Origin: HRBIN15 sp039630445
Lineage (GTDB): Bacteria; Armatimonadota; Fimbriimonadia; Fimbriimonadales; GBS-DC
DNA length: 14,537 bases
Assembly (NCBI GenBank): GCA_039630445.1
Contig: JBCNVA010000176.1
Location: 1-14,537, forward strand
Reading direction: 5' to 3'
In this document: piece by piece, positions 1 to 6,642 of the stretch
How the letters are laid out: each line of letters begins with the position of its first letter
How positions within the stretch are numbered: the stretch's first letter is position 1
The notes under the pieces: model-generated
What the model was told of the DNA's origin: nothing
The model's input: the letters and a program-made list of their open reading frames with translations, nothing else
Database searches by the model: none
Translations under genes and position numbers: made by a program

Positions 1-269
1 ACCCCAACGGCAGTCGCTGCCATCACTGCCTGAACGCATGCCTCGGCAATCGCCTCGCGCTGCTCGGTGTGCAGGGCGCGTACAGGAGCAATCAGCTCTT
101 GCCCGCCCTCCACCCATTCAATTCGGCAGGCGCGATAACGCTGAAGGCTCGCCACGATCTCGTGACGAGCCTCCACAAACACCACCTCCAGCCCGGCACG
201 GGTGAACAACTGAGCAAACAGTCCACGCCCAATCTTGCCTGCGCCGAACTGGAGAGCGATCGCCTGCAT
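1..269 (-). CDS. mannitol-1-phosphate 5-dehydrogenase-like protein, N-terminal part (runs off window)
   Basis: Only the first 89 codons are visible; the gene continues beyond position 1. The protein begins MQAIALQFGAGKIGRGLF, which matches the Rossmann NAD-binding start of the MtlD / long-chain mannitol dehydrogenase family (GAGxIGRG near residues 9-16, then a beta strand VVFVEA ending in an acidic residue that would bind the NAD ribose). Enzymes of this family interconvert mannitol 1-phosphate and fructose 6-phosphate with NAD in the cytoplasm. The exact polyol substrate cannot be told from this fragment. The ATG at 269 follows a GTG and the TAG stop of the upstream gene in the same frame (TAG-GTG-ATG), so either GTG (272) or ATG may be used. 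No good Shine-Dalgarno is seen, so translation probably depends on coupling to the upstream gene. Family call fairly confident, substrate uncertain. Confidence 0.72.
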   Translation of the reverse strand, partial: MQAIALQFGAGKIGRGLFAQLFTRAGLEVVFVEARHEIVASLQRYRACRIEWVEGGQELIAPVRALHTEQREAIAEACVQAVMAATAVG

Positions 270-272
270 CAC

Positions 273-1613
273 CTAACTGTCGCCGACTGCGCCAAAGTTG
301 AACAACACCGTAAGCAAATCGGCGTCGTCCACAATCCCGTCGCCGTTCAGATCCTCCGGTAGATTCGCGCCAGATTGACCAAAAGCAAATAGCACGCGCA
401 GCAGGTCGGCGTCGTCGATGAGGTTGTCCTGATTGATGTCGCCGTTCACCAGATTAAACACCAGCCCGGAGACATTCGTGTCGAGCGACACATTGCGAAT
501 CACCCGCCAGAGGCTGGTGGGGGCACGGCAGGCGATATGGTAGGTACCGGACATCAGCCGGGTGTAGAAAGTGAAGTTGCCGTTGGCATCGGAATAGACC
601 GAGCGTGTCTGACGCACCTGGTTGCTACCCGGCTCACGAATTTCGAAAGTGAACGGCACATTTTGGATCGCTTGATGGCTAAAGAGGATACGCCCCGAGA
701 GGAGCCGACGCACAGGGGTGTAGTCGGTGAGCAGTACATCATACCAGCCACCTGCTATTCCCCCTGGATAGAAGAAGCCTTCAACCCGAATGTAATATAT
801 CCCCGCCGGGAGTCCGGTAAGAGCGACGCGCGAAGTAAACGGGTTGAACGGGTCGTGTGGATCGTCGTCGTTGGTCGCGAGCGGGTTCAGGCTGGAATCG
901 TAAACGGTCAGGATGGTATCGGTCGCACCGAAGGTGCGCACAGTCAGGTTGCCCGCGCCAATCTCGAAGCGGTAAAAGTCCCTGTCGCTTTGCCGATAGT
1001 TCAGGAAAGCGTTGGAGATGAGGGTAAAGTCGTCCGCAAGGTTGCCCACATCGGTCGCCGTGCTGAAAGTGTCGTTCGTACCGCTCACTTCATAGGGATC
1101 ATAGTCGGGGGCGGTGCTGCCGTCGAATAGGCGCAGCGTGTAGCGAAAGCGTGCCAAATCACCAGAGGTGGCGATAGAGCGCACTTGCACGAGGTAAGTA
1201 CCTGCCGACAGATTAATGGTGATACCCGAATCGGCGTTCGTGAACGAGGTGTCGCGATTGCCCCGGGTATTGTCACCGGGCACATCGTCGTCATTTTCAG
1301 CGATGAGCCCACCGCTGCTATTGTAGAGGGCTAACACCGAATCGCCATGTACATCCACGCGGAAGGTGTAGGTTCCCGACTGTAGCACCTGGAACCTGAA
1401 AAAGTCCAGATCGCCGTCGGGGTTGATCAGTCCGCGTATTACCTTCATCACGCGTTGGTTGGTCGCATCGCGTCCGACGACACCTACAAAGTGGGCAGTA
1501 CCTATCGTGTCGTTCAGTTCCTGTTCGGTCAGCAACTCGATGCGCGGTGTCTGTGCGCCCGCGAGCGCAAGTGTCAACGCCAGCATACCCATCCAAATCG
1601 CTTCCCTTCTCAT
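273..1613 (-). CDS. exported PPC-domain protein with C-terminal dockerin-like repeats
   Basis: 446 residues. Residues 1-20 form a signal peptide (MRREA, hydrophobic stretch, then LAGA before QTPR). Two bacterial pre-peptidase C-terminal (PPC) beta-sandwich domains follow, about 35-165 and 180-297, each with the DxDFFRF/DRDFYRF strand, a D-S/T-x-L-x-L/V-Y-x-S strand, an acidic NDDD turn and a GTYLVQV/GIYYIRV strand. Residues 305-390 resemble a carboxypeptidase regulatory-like domain. Residues 391-441 hold two dockerin-like calcium loops (DINQDNLIDDAD and DLNGDGIVDDAD), each followed by LLxVLF.FG. No catalytic domain is present, so this is a binding or structural surface protein, not a protease. 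The ATG at 1613 has AAAGGAG at 1616-1622 and its own promoter upstream. The dockerin tag is shared with the beta-propeller gene at 11171-13471. Partner (cohesin) and ligand unknown. Confidence 0.88.
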   Translation of the reverse strand: MRREAIWMGMLALTLALAGAQTPRIELLTEQELNDTIGTAHFVGVVGRDATNQRVMKVIRGLINPDGDLDFFRFQVLQSGTYTFRVDVHGDSVLALYNSSGGLIAENDDDVPGDNTRGNRDTSFTNADSGITINLSAGTYLVQVRSIATSGDLARFRYTLRLFDGSTAPDYDPYEVSGTNDTFSTATDVGNLADDFTLISNAFLNYRQSDRDFYRFEIGAGNLTVRTFGATDTILTVYDSSLNPLATNDDDPHDPFNPFTSRVALTGLPAGIYYIRVEGFFYPGGIAGGWYDVLLTDYTPVRRLLSGRILFSHQAIQNVPFTFEIREPGSNQVRQTRSVYSDANGNFTFYTRLMSGTYHIACRAPTSLWRVIRNVSLDTNVSGLVFNLVNGDINQDNLIDDADLLRVLFAFGQSGANLPEDLNGDGIVDDADLLTVLFNFGAVGDS

Positions 1614-1633
1614 GGCTCCTTTCCCGTATCCAT

Positions 1634-1642
1634 ATTATACCA
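1634..1642 (-). promoter_or_regulatory. extended -10 promoter for the PPC/dockerin gene
   Basis: On the minus strand the 39-nt gap after radC reads CTGTGGTATAATATGG. TATAAT (1639-1634) is a perfect -10 hexamer preceded by TGG, an extended -10 (TGn). No -35 hexamer is evident 17 nt upstream, where the sequence is still the end of radC. The hexamer ends 20 nt before the ATG at 1613, and AAAGGAG lies between them, so the predicted leader is only about 14 nt. The TGTGG-TATAAT layout recurs at two other genes in the window. Confidence 0.7.
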
Positions 1643-1652
1643 CAGTGGGGCT

Positions 1653-2345
1653 TCAGAGGAGTCCGCGCTCGCGAAAACTGGTATATCTGCCGTCGCCGAG
1701 GATGACATGATCCAGCAGTTCGATGCCCAGCAGGGCGCCCGCCTCGCGCAGGTGCTGAGTAATGGCGATGTCTTCGGGGCTGGGGGTGGGGTCGCCACTC
1801 GGATGGTTATGCGCGGCAATCCAGCAGGCGGCGCCTTCGCGAATGGCGACACGATACACCTCGCGCGGATGCACCAGGCTGCTATCCAGCGTGCCGATGG
1901 AGAGGGTCTCGGTGCGCAGCACTCGATTTTTCGTATCTAACAGCACGGCGATAAAATGCTCGCGCTTCTCAAAGAGCAGGTTCGCATACAGCAGGTTGTA
2001 GACATCTTCAGGCGAGCGGATCTGGGGGCGTTCCTGGAAGGTGCTGAGGGCGACGCGCCGCCCCAGCTCCATCGCGGCGGCAATCTGGGTTGCTTTTGCC
2101 AGCCCCATCCCTTTGACACTTGCCAGCTCATGTACGGTGGCGTTCAGCACGCCGCGCAGCCCGTTGAAGCGCTGGAGCAGTTCCTGTGCCAGTTGCAGGG
2201 CGGAGCGTTGGTGCGTGCCCGTGCGCAGCAGGATAGCGAGCAGTTCATGGTCGCGCAAGCTCGTTGCGCCCCACGCCGCCAGCTTCTCACGCGGACGCTC
2301 CGAAGCGGGCAACTCGCGAATCGTGGTGTAGACCGTCGGTTCCAT
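1653..2345 (-). CDS. radC: RadC family JAB/JAMM protein
   Basis: 230 residues, full length for the family. The N-terminal part carries the RERPREKL-like entry motif (SERPREKLAAWGATSL, residues 15-30), and a helix-hairpin-helix segment lies around 60-97 (LASVKGMGLAKATQIAAAMEL). The C-terminal JAB domain has the JAMM metal signature H179-x-H181-x7-S189-x2-D192 (HNHPSGDPTPSPED). RadC was named for DNA repair, but its biochemical role remains unsettled; the motif suggests a zinc-dependent hydrolase fold. The ATG at 2345 has AAAGGAG six bases upstream. It lies 12 nt after the DUF2227 gene and closes the dnaG-sigma cluster, since a new promoter follows it. Identification is firm, function is not. 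Confidence 0.95.
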   Translation of the reverse strand: MEPTVYTTIRELPASERPREKLAAWGATSLRDHELLAILLRTGTHQRSALQLAQELLQRFNGLRGVLNATVHELASVKGMGLAKATQIAAAMELGRRVALSTFQERPQIRSPEDVYNLLYANLLFEKREHFIAVLLDTKNRVLRTETLSIGTLDSSLVHPREVYRVAIREGAACWIAAHNHPSGDPTPSPEDIAITQHLREAGALLGIELLDHVILGDGRYTSFRERGLL

Positions 2346-2357
2346 CGCCGGCTCCTT

Positions 2358-2867
2358 TTACAGGGCTTTCTTGAGGCGCGTATGCACAAAATCCATCAGG
2401 GAATGCACCGCACCGCCCGCTACCAGCCCGATAACCAGCGCCAGCACCTCGCGCTGGTAGGTCAGTACCCAGTCGGTGGCGTGTAGCAGCCAGCTCTGGG
2501 CGTCCACCTGCAGCGCGATGCCGATGCGTGCGAGCAGCCAGCCCGACAACCAGATGAACAGCGTTATGACCCCGATCAGATAGGCAACGCGCAGCAGGGG
2601 CCCAATACCCAGCCCATGCGAAATCCAGCTGCGGTGAGGCACCAACTTCTGATAGGGATACCAGATGATACGCAGCGGTCCCCAGCGGTAATAGGCACTG
2701 GAGCGGGTGTCGAGGTCGCTGGAGAGCCAGATGCCCGAGAAGGTGTAGCTGGCGATAGCCAGCCAGGCGAGCGGGCGCGTCTCCGGGGGCAGGTACATCG
2801 CCGTAAGGGGGATTGCCCCCAACGCTGTGCCTACAGTGACCCAATCGTGCACTTTGCCAGCGGGCAT
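2358..2867 (-). CDS. DUF2227 family membrane-associated putative metal-binding protein
   Basis: 169 residues, typical of the family, which begins M-P-x-G-K-x-H-D. Conserved potential metal ligands are H7/D8, D51/D53 in SSDLDT, H78 and H84 in VPHRSWISHG, and H155/D159 near the C-terminus (AVHSLMDFVH). The WGPLRIIWYPYQKL segment (62-75) is also family-typical. Hydrophobic stretches around 35-48, 88-112 and 140-156 suggest membrane helices. The pattern recalls membrane-embedded metal-dependent hydrolases such as the YdjM/LexA-regulated group, but no reaction is established. The ATG at 2867 lies 2 nt after the sigma factor stop (TAA-AA-ATG) without a clear Shine-Dalgarno, so translational coupling is likely. 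Family call good, function unknown. Confidence 0.85.
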   Translation of the reverse strand: MPAGKVHDWVTVGTALGAIPLTAMYLPPETRPLAWLAIASYTFSGIWLSSDLDTRSSAYYRWGPLRIIWYPYQKLVPHRSWISHGLGIGPLLRVAYLIGVITLFIWLSGWLLARIGIALQVDAQSWLLHATDWVLTYQREVLALVIGLVAGGAVHSLMDFVHTRLKKAL

Positions 2868-2869
2868 TT

Positions 2870-3901
2870 TTAGGAACCGATAGCTTTGCGCAGCTTCTCG
2901 ATGGCGCGCGCCTCGATCTGGCGCACGCGCTCGCGGCTGAGATTCATCAGTCGCCCGATCTCCTCCAGCGTGAGCGGGACGGCATCACCCAATCCGTAGC
3001 GCAGGCGAATGACCTCCCGCTCTTTCTCGTTCAGCACATCCAGCAACTGTTCCAGGTCAAGCTGTTCAATAAGTTCCTCAGGCGGCTCTTCCACCAGCAG
3101 GTCGAGCATCGTGGTTTCCTCACCCTCCCCAACAGGCGTTTCAAGGGAGATGGGGCGAGCGATGGCATTCAGCAGGTTGCTCACCTGTTCGGTTGCCATG
3201 CCTGCGCGTTGGGCAACCTCATGCAGGGTGGGTTTGCGTCCCAGCTCCTGCTGCAGCAAGGCGGTGATGTGGCGCACCCGTCGCAGCGTTTTCATCAGGT
3301 GGACGGGCAACCGCACGGCGGAGGCTTGCTCCTGCAGCGCACGCGCTATCCGATGGCGGATCCACCATGCGGCATAGGTGGCGAAGCGCGTGCCCTTCTC
3401 TGGGCGGAACTGTTCCGCTGCCCTAATCAAGCCAAGATTCCCTTCCTGAATCAGGTCAGCAAGGGGCAAACCGCGCCCGGTATAGTGGCGGGCAATGGCG
3501 ATTACCAGGCGCAGGTTCGACTGGATGAGCCGCTCGCGCGCTGCCTCGTCGCCCGCACGGGCGCGTTGTGCCAGCTCCTGTTCCTGTTCAGGGGTCAGGC
3601 GCGGGATACGGCTGGCTTGTCGAATCCACCAGCGCACCGCGTCGTCTATCGAATCGCTCTCCAGTGCTTCGATCTCCCGATCGGCTTGCTCAGCGAGCTG
3701 GCGCAGTTCCAGCTCGCCCACCTCGCTACTTGGCAGCACCTGAATGCCCCGGGCTTCAAGGAAGTCCAGCGCGTTCTCGATGGCTTCTGGATCCAGCTCA
3801 TCAGGCAGGAGCAGCAACAGCTCCTCAATAGTGATATAGCCCTGCAGCTGTCCTTTTTCCACCAGCGCGACCATCTCTTCAGAACCAAACAGTTCGCCCA
3901 T
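2870..3901 (-). CDS. sigA: RNA polymerase sigma factor, primary (RpoD/SigA) type with altered -10 reading residues
   Basis: 343 residues. Region 1.1 is recognisable at 10-56 (LVEKGQLQGYITIEEL...ALDFLEARGIQVL). A divergent region 1.2 follows (85-118, DDAVRWWIRQASRIPRLT where DPVRxYLREIG is usual). Region 2 lies at 119-195 (SNLRLVIAIARHYTGRGL, DLIQEGNLGLIRA, TRFATYAAWWIR), region 3 at about 196-270 and region 4 at 283-343, with an intact -35 helix (LTLEEIGRLMNLSRERVRQIE). The large non-conserved region is absent. Residues that read the -10 element in E. coli sigma70 are changed: Q437 is H183, A438 is R184, T440 is A186 and E458 is K204. W179/W180 are kept. I chose the ATG at 3901, which has AGGAGG (3916-3911) nine bases upstream; an in-frame ATG at 3937 has only a poor site. 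Its place 54 nt after dnaG fits the macromolecular-synthesis operon. A group 2 sigma is the alternative. Confidence 0.92.
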   Translation of the reverse strand: MGELFGSEEMVALVEKGQLQGYITIEELLLLLPDELDPEAIENALDFLEARGIQVLPSSEVGELELRQLAEQADREIEALESDSIDDAVRWWIRQASRIPRLTPEQEQELAQRARAGDEAARERLIQSNLRLVIAIARHYTGRGLPLADLIQEGNLGLIRAAEQFRPEKGTRFATYAAWWIRHRIARALQEQASAVRLPVHLMKTLRRVRHITALLQQELGRKPTLHEVAQRAGMATEQVSNLLNAIARPISLETPVGEGEETTMLDLLVEEPPEELIEQLDLEQLLDVLNEKEREVIRLRYGLGDAVPLTLEEIGRLMNLSRERVRQIEARAIEKLRKAIGS

Positions 3902-3955
3902 GCGCTTCGTCCTCCTCAACGAGTAACAATCATTCACTGCTCGCTCTTTCCAAAC

Positions 3956-5791
3956 TTAAGATTCGGCGCGCAGGCGCCAGTATTCCTGCCATTTTTCGGG
4001 ATTGGGTGGCTGGTCGCTGCGGGTGAGTTCATTCAGGATTTGCAGGCGTCGGGCGCGCTCTTTGCGCCGATGCAGGTAGGTCAGGCACTCCGCCACTGTG
4101 GTGGGCGACAGGGGCGGTTCGGTCTGCAGCAGCAGCCCCGTGAGCAGGTTCTGTAGCGATTCATCTGGGATGGCGTTGAGCAGGTCGCGCTCGGCGTAGC
4201 GATAGGGTGGCTGAGGCAGCTGGTAAAGCGTCTGCGCCAGTGCCCTGTGTTCGGGCAGGCTCCATTCAATCTGGGGCAGCTGTTCCAGAGCTGGCATAGC
4301 CGTTTCGGGTAGTAGCACAGCCCGTAGCACGGTGCGCTCCGCTTCGATCACCGCGCGTGGCAACTGCACCGAGAGCGTTGCGGCTTGGACATCCTGCCCA
4401 TGAGCCGATGCAGGAGCCTCCTGTTCTGGGGTATCGGTTTGTCGGGCGGCTCGTTGCGCTGCTGCCCGGCGCCGTTCACGCTGCAGGCGACGCACATCGC
4501 GCTGCAACGCCTCCATCGCGGCTTGCGGGCTGATCAAGTAGGCGGGGCTAAGGGGAGCCAGTCGCTCCAGACAGGCAGTCTGTTCTGTCGGACTGCGCAG
4601 CTGGGCAACAAATCGCAGAGCGTCTTGCAGCAGTCGGGTGCGTGCGGACAGATCCAGTAACTCGGCTCGATCCACACTAGCTTGCGTCGTGTGTTCCCGT
4701 ATCAGCTGTTCCAGCCCAAAAAAGGCAGCGGGGCGGGCCGCCTCCAGCGCCTGTTGCAGCGCCTCTGCGCCTGCCCTTCGCAGCAGGCTGTCAGGGTCTT
4801 CGCCGGGGGGCAGTTCCACGATGAAAGCGGGGATACCTGCTGCCTCCAGCACCTCCGCCGCGCGCAGCGCCGCGCGGATACCCGCGCTATCCGAGTCGTA
4901 CAGCAGGTAGACACGCTCCACCAGTCGCTGGAGCCGGGCTGCATGCTGCTCGGTGAACGCTGTGCCGAGCGTCGCTACCGCATGCTCGAAGCCGTACTGG
5001 TGCAGCATGATTAGGTCCATATAGCCTTCCACTACGATCGCGCTGCGCTGGCGCACGATGGCACTGCGTGCCAGATGCCAGCCGTAAAGTGTCTGGCGCT
5101 TTTCGAAAAGGGGCGTTTCTGGCGTGTTGAGGTATTTGGGATCTTCATCGCCTAAGGTGCGTCCGCCAAACGCAATCACGCGCCCTGACGGGTCATGGAT
5201 GGGGAACACGATTCGGTGGCGCAGGTAGTCATGGTAGCCCTGTTCACCTTGCCGAATTAGCCCAGCGCGGAGGGCGTCCTCAGGCGCAATCTGGTGCTTT
5301 TGGAGGAAGCGCAGCAGGTAGTCCCAGCCGTCAGGGGCATAGCCCAACTGGAACCGTTCGATGGTTGCTGGCGTTAGTCCGCGTTGTTGTAGGTACTGGC
5401 GCGCGCGGGGAGCGCGCTGCAGGCAGTGACGATAATAGAACTGCGCCGCAAACAGGGCGCGGCGCAAACGGTCATGTTCGTCCGGCTCCTCTGGGTAGAC
5501 AGGCGACTCCGTGCGCAGGTCGACTCCTGCTTGGGCGGCTAAGCGACGCAGCGCCTCGCGAAAGGAGATGCCCTCGATGCGCATCAGGAACGCGAAGGCG
5601 TCGCCAGACGCCCCGCAGCCGAAGCAGTGGAACCGGTTCAGGCTGGGGCTGACATAGAACGAGGGGGTTCGCTCGGTGTGGAAGGGGCAAAGCCCCTTGA
5701 AATTCCTGCCCGCTCGCTCCAGCTGGACATAGCCTGAGACCAGTTCCACCAGATCGATACGCTCACGAATTGTCTCACGCAGGTTGCGCAC
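3956..5791 (-). CDS. dnaG: DNA primase DnaG
   Basis: 611 residues, normal length. DnaG synthesises RNA primers at the replication fork, recruited by the DnaB helicase. The CHC2 zinc-binding domain is at 1-92 with C35, H38, C56 and C59 (CPFHTERTPSF ... FHCFGCGASGD). The catalytic core at about 105-345 contains the TOPRIM motifs: E255 in VVEGYMDL, and D299/D301 in LLYDSDSAG, where DGD is usual and the first and last acids are kept. ELPPGEDPDSLLR at 326-338 is also family-typical. The C-terminal 250 residues match the variable helicase-binding region in position only. The start is GTG at 5791; the sequence RNLRETIRERIDLVELVSGYV begins slightly later than many homologues. It lies 24 nt after the Gly/Pro-rich gene and 54 nt before the sigma factor, so these are probably one transcript. 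Confidence 0.97.
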   Translation of the reverse strand: MRNLRETIRERIDLVELVSGYVQLERAGRNFKGLCPFHTERTPSFYVSPSLNRFHCFGCGASGDAFAFLMRIEGISFREALRRLAAQAGVDLRTESPVYPEEPDEHDRLRRALFAAQFYYRHCLQRAPRARQYLQQRGLTPATIERFQLGYAPDGWDYLLRFLQKHQIAPEDALRAGLIRQGEQGYHDYLRHRIVFPIHDPSGRVIAFGGRTLGDEDPKYLNTPETPLFEKRQTLYGWHLARSAIVRQRSAIVVEGYMDLIMLHQYGFEHAVATLGTAFTEQHAARLQRLVERVYLLYDSDSAGIRAALRAAEVLEAAGIPAFIVELPPGEDPDSLLRRAGAEALQQALEAARPAAFFGLEQLIREHTTQASVDRAELLDLSARTRLLQDALRFVAQLRSPTEQTACLERLAPLSPAYLISPQAAMEALQRDVRRLQRERRRAAAQRAARQTDTPEQEAPASAHGQDVQAATLSVQLPRAVIEAERTVLRAVLLPETAMPALEQLPQIEWSLPEHRALAQTLYQLPQPPYRYAERDLLNAIPDESLQNLLTGLLLQTEPPLSPTTVAECLTYLHRRKERARRLQILNELTRSDQPPNPEKWQEYWRLRAES

Positions 5792-5815
5792 TGAACCTGT
5801 CCGCCTCGCCCTCGA

Positions 5816-6604
5816 CTAAATGCCGAGTGTAGGGGTACCGCCGCCACCACTTCTACCGCCACCAGCGGGTGGGGGAGTGCCCGTCGGACCACCCATACCA
5901 GCGGAAGGACCGCCTGGCATACCGCCCGGCTGTTGACCACCTCCCATGCCGAGAAAGCCCGGCCCGCTGAGCGGAATGCCCGCCGCGACCGCTATCGCCA
6001 TCACCTTATTGGTCCTGGTATCGATCTGGAAAGCGACGCCCAACTTGTTATAACGCACCAGAATCACATCGCCATAGTACTGATGCTCTTGGGGATAACC
6101 GTAGGCTTTAATCACCTTGCTGTAGGGGTCACCCAAGGTGATTTTGCGCATGGTGCGCACATTCGGGTCAGGTTTGTAGCCATGCGCACTGATTTGCACC
6201 ACGCGCCCATCTTTATTCAGCACGAAGGCATAGGTGGAGCCGCCCTTACCCCGATAGATATAGACGGTTTCCGTTTCGATGCGCTGTTCTCCGGTTGCCC
6301 CTGGGGCAGGGGGTTGCCCGCCTTGGGGACTGCCAAAGCCGGGAGGTCCGCCTGGACCAGGCAGTCCGCCCTCACCGCCTCGCTGCTCCTGCCCACTACC
6401 TTGTTGCCCGAAGCGACTAACTGCCATCTGCACATAGTTGATTTCACGCGGGTTACCAAACTTTTCCAGCACACGGCTGGCAGGACTAAACAAGCGAATG
6501 CCCAGGAGCGACACCTCCGCTCGTTGCTTGCCTTGAGCCGTTAAGCCCATCAGCAGCACCGCAGCACCCATCGCCACAATCCCGAAACGCCAGATAGTTT
6601 TCAT
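5816..6604 (-). CDS. exported Gly/Pro-rich protein with two BamE-like half modules, unknown function
   Basis: 262 residues and not recognised as a named family. Residues 1-24 look like a signal peptide (MKTIWRF, hydrophobic stretch, LTAQG). Two similar segments follow: 33-55 (LLGIRLFSPASRVLEKFGNPREI) split in sense as LGIRL..S.VLEKFGNP, and 154-173 with ITLGDPYSKVIKAYGYP. This pattern (I.LG...S.V...YG.P followed by a strand-turn-strand) resembles the BamE/SmpA-like fold, a resemblance only. Low-complexity Gly/Pro/Gln tracts fill 66-107 and 210-262. The ORF can start at a GTG (6610), but GGAGG (6618-6614) is 3 nt from that GTG and 9 nt from the ATG at 6604, so I chose the ATG. It sits directly before dnaG, 24 nt away, in the position where other bacteria keep rpsU or a different gene. 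Function should not be guessed from that. Confidence 0.8.
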   Translation of the reverse strand: MKTIWRFGIVAMGAAVLLMGLTAQGKQRAEVSLLGIRLFSPASRVLEKFGNPREINYVQMAVSRFGQQGSGQEQRGGEGGLPGPGGPPGFGSPQGGQPPAPGATGEQRIETETVYIYRGKGGSTYAFVLNKDGRVVQISAHGYKPDPNVRTMRKITLGDPYSKVIKAYGYPQEHQYYGDVILVRYNKLGVAFQIDTRTNKVMAIAVAAGIPLSGPGFLGMGGGQQPGGMPGGPSAGMGGPTGTPPPAGGGRSGGGGTPTLGI

Positions 6605-6624
6605 CGTCACTTGCCTCCATCTAT

Positions 6625-6630
6625 ACTATA
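6625..6630 (-). promoter_or_regulatory. candidate -10 element for the Gly/Pro-rich gene and the dnaG-sigma cluster
   Basis: The 38-nt gap between the regulator stop (6643) and the ATG at 6604 reads, on the minus strand, ATGGGGTATAGTATAGATGGAGG. TATAGT is one base from the -10 consensus and ends 20 nt before the ATG. It is preceded by TGGGG, matching the TGKGK extension at the two better promoters in this window. No -35 is clear. The predicted start point would fall near the Shine-Dalgarno itself, so the leader would be very short. If real, it separates the regulator from the replication/transcription cluster. Confidence 0.45.
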
Positions 6631-6642
6631 CCCCATTTTCGG

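Noticed and set aside
273..1613. Secreted protease, because of the PPC domains
   Set aside because: PPC domains occur as appendages; no peptidase domain or catalytic triad is present.
3902..3937. Sigma factor start at the ATG at 3937
   Set aside because: The ATG at 3901 has a perfect AGGAGG nine bases upstream, while 3937 has only a weak purine stretch.
3209..4156. Plus-strand frame of 315 codons over the sigma factor and dnaG end
   Set aside because: Two well-identified minus-strand genes explain this DNA; no family resemblance in the antisense frame.
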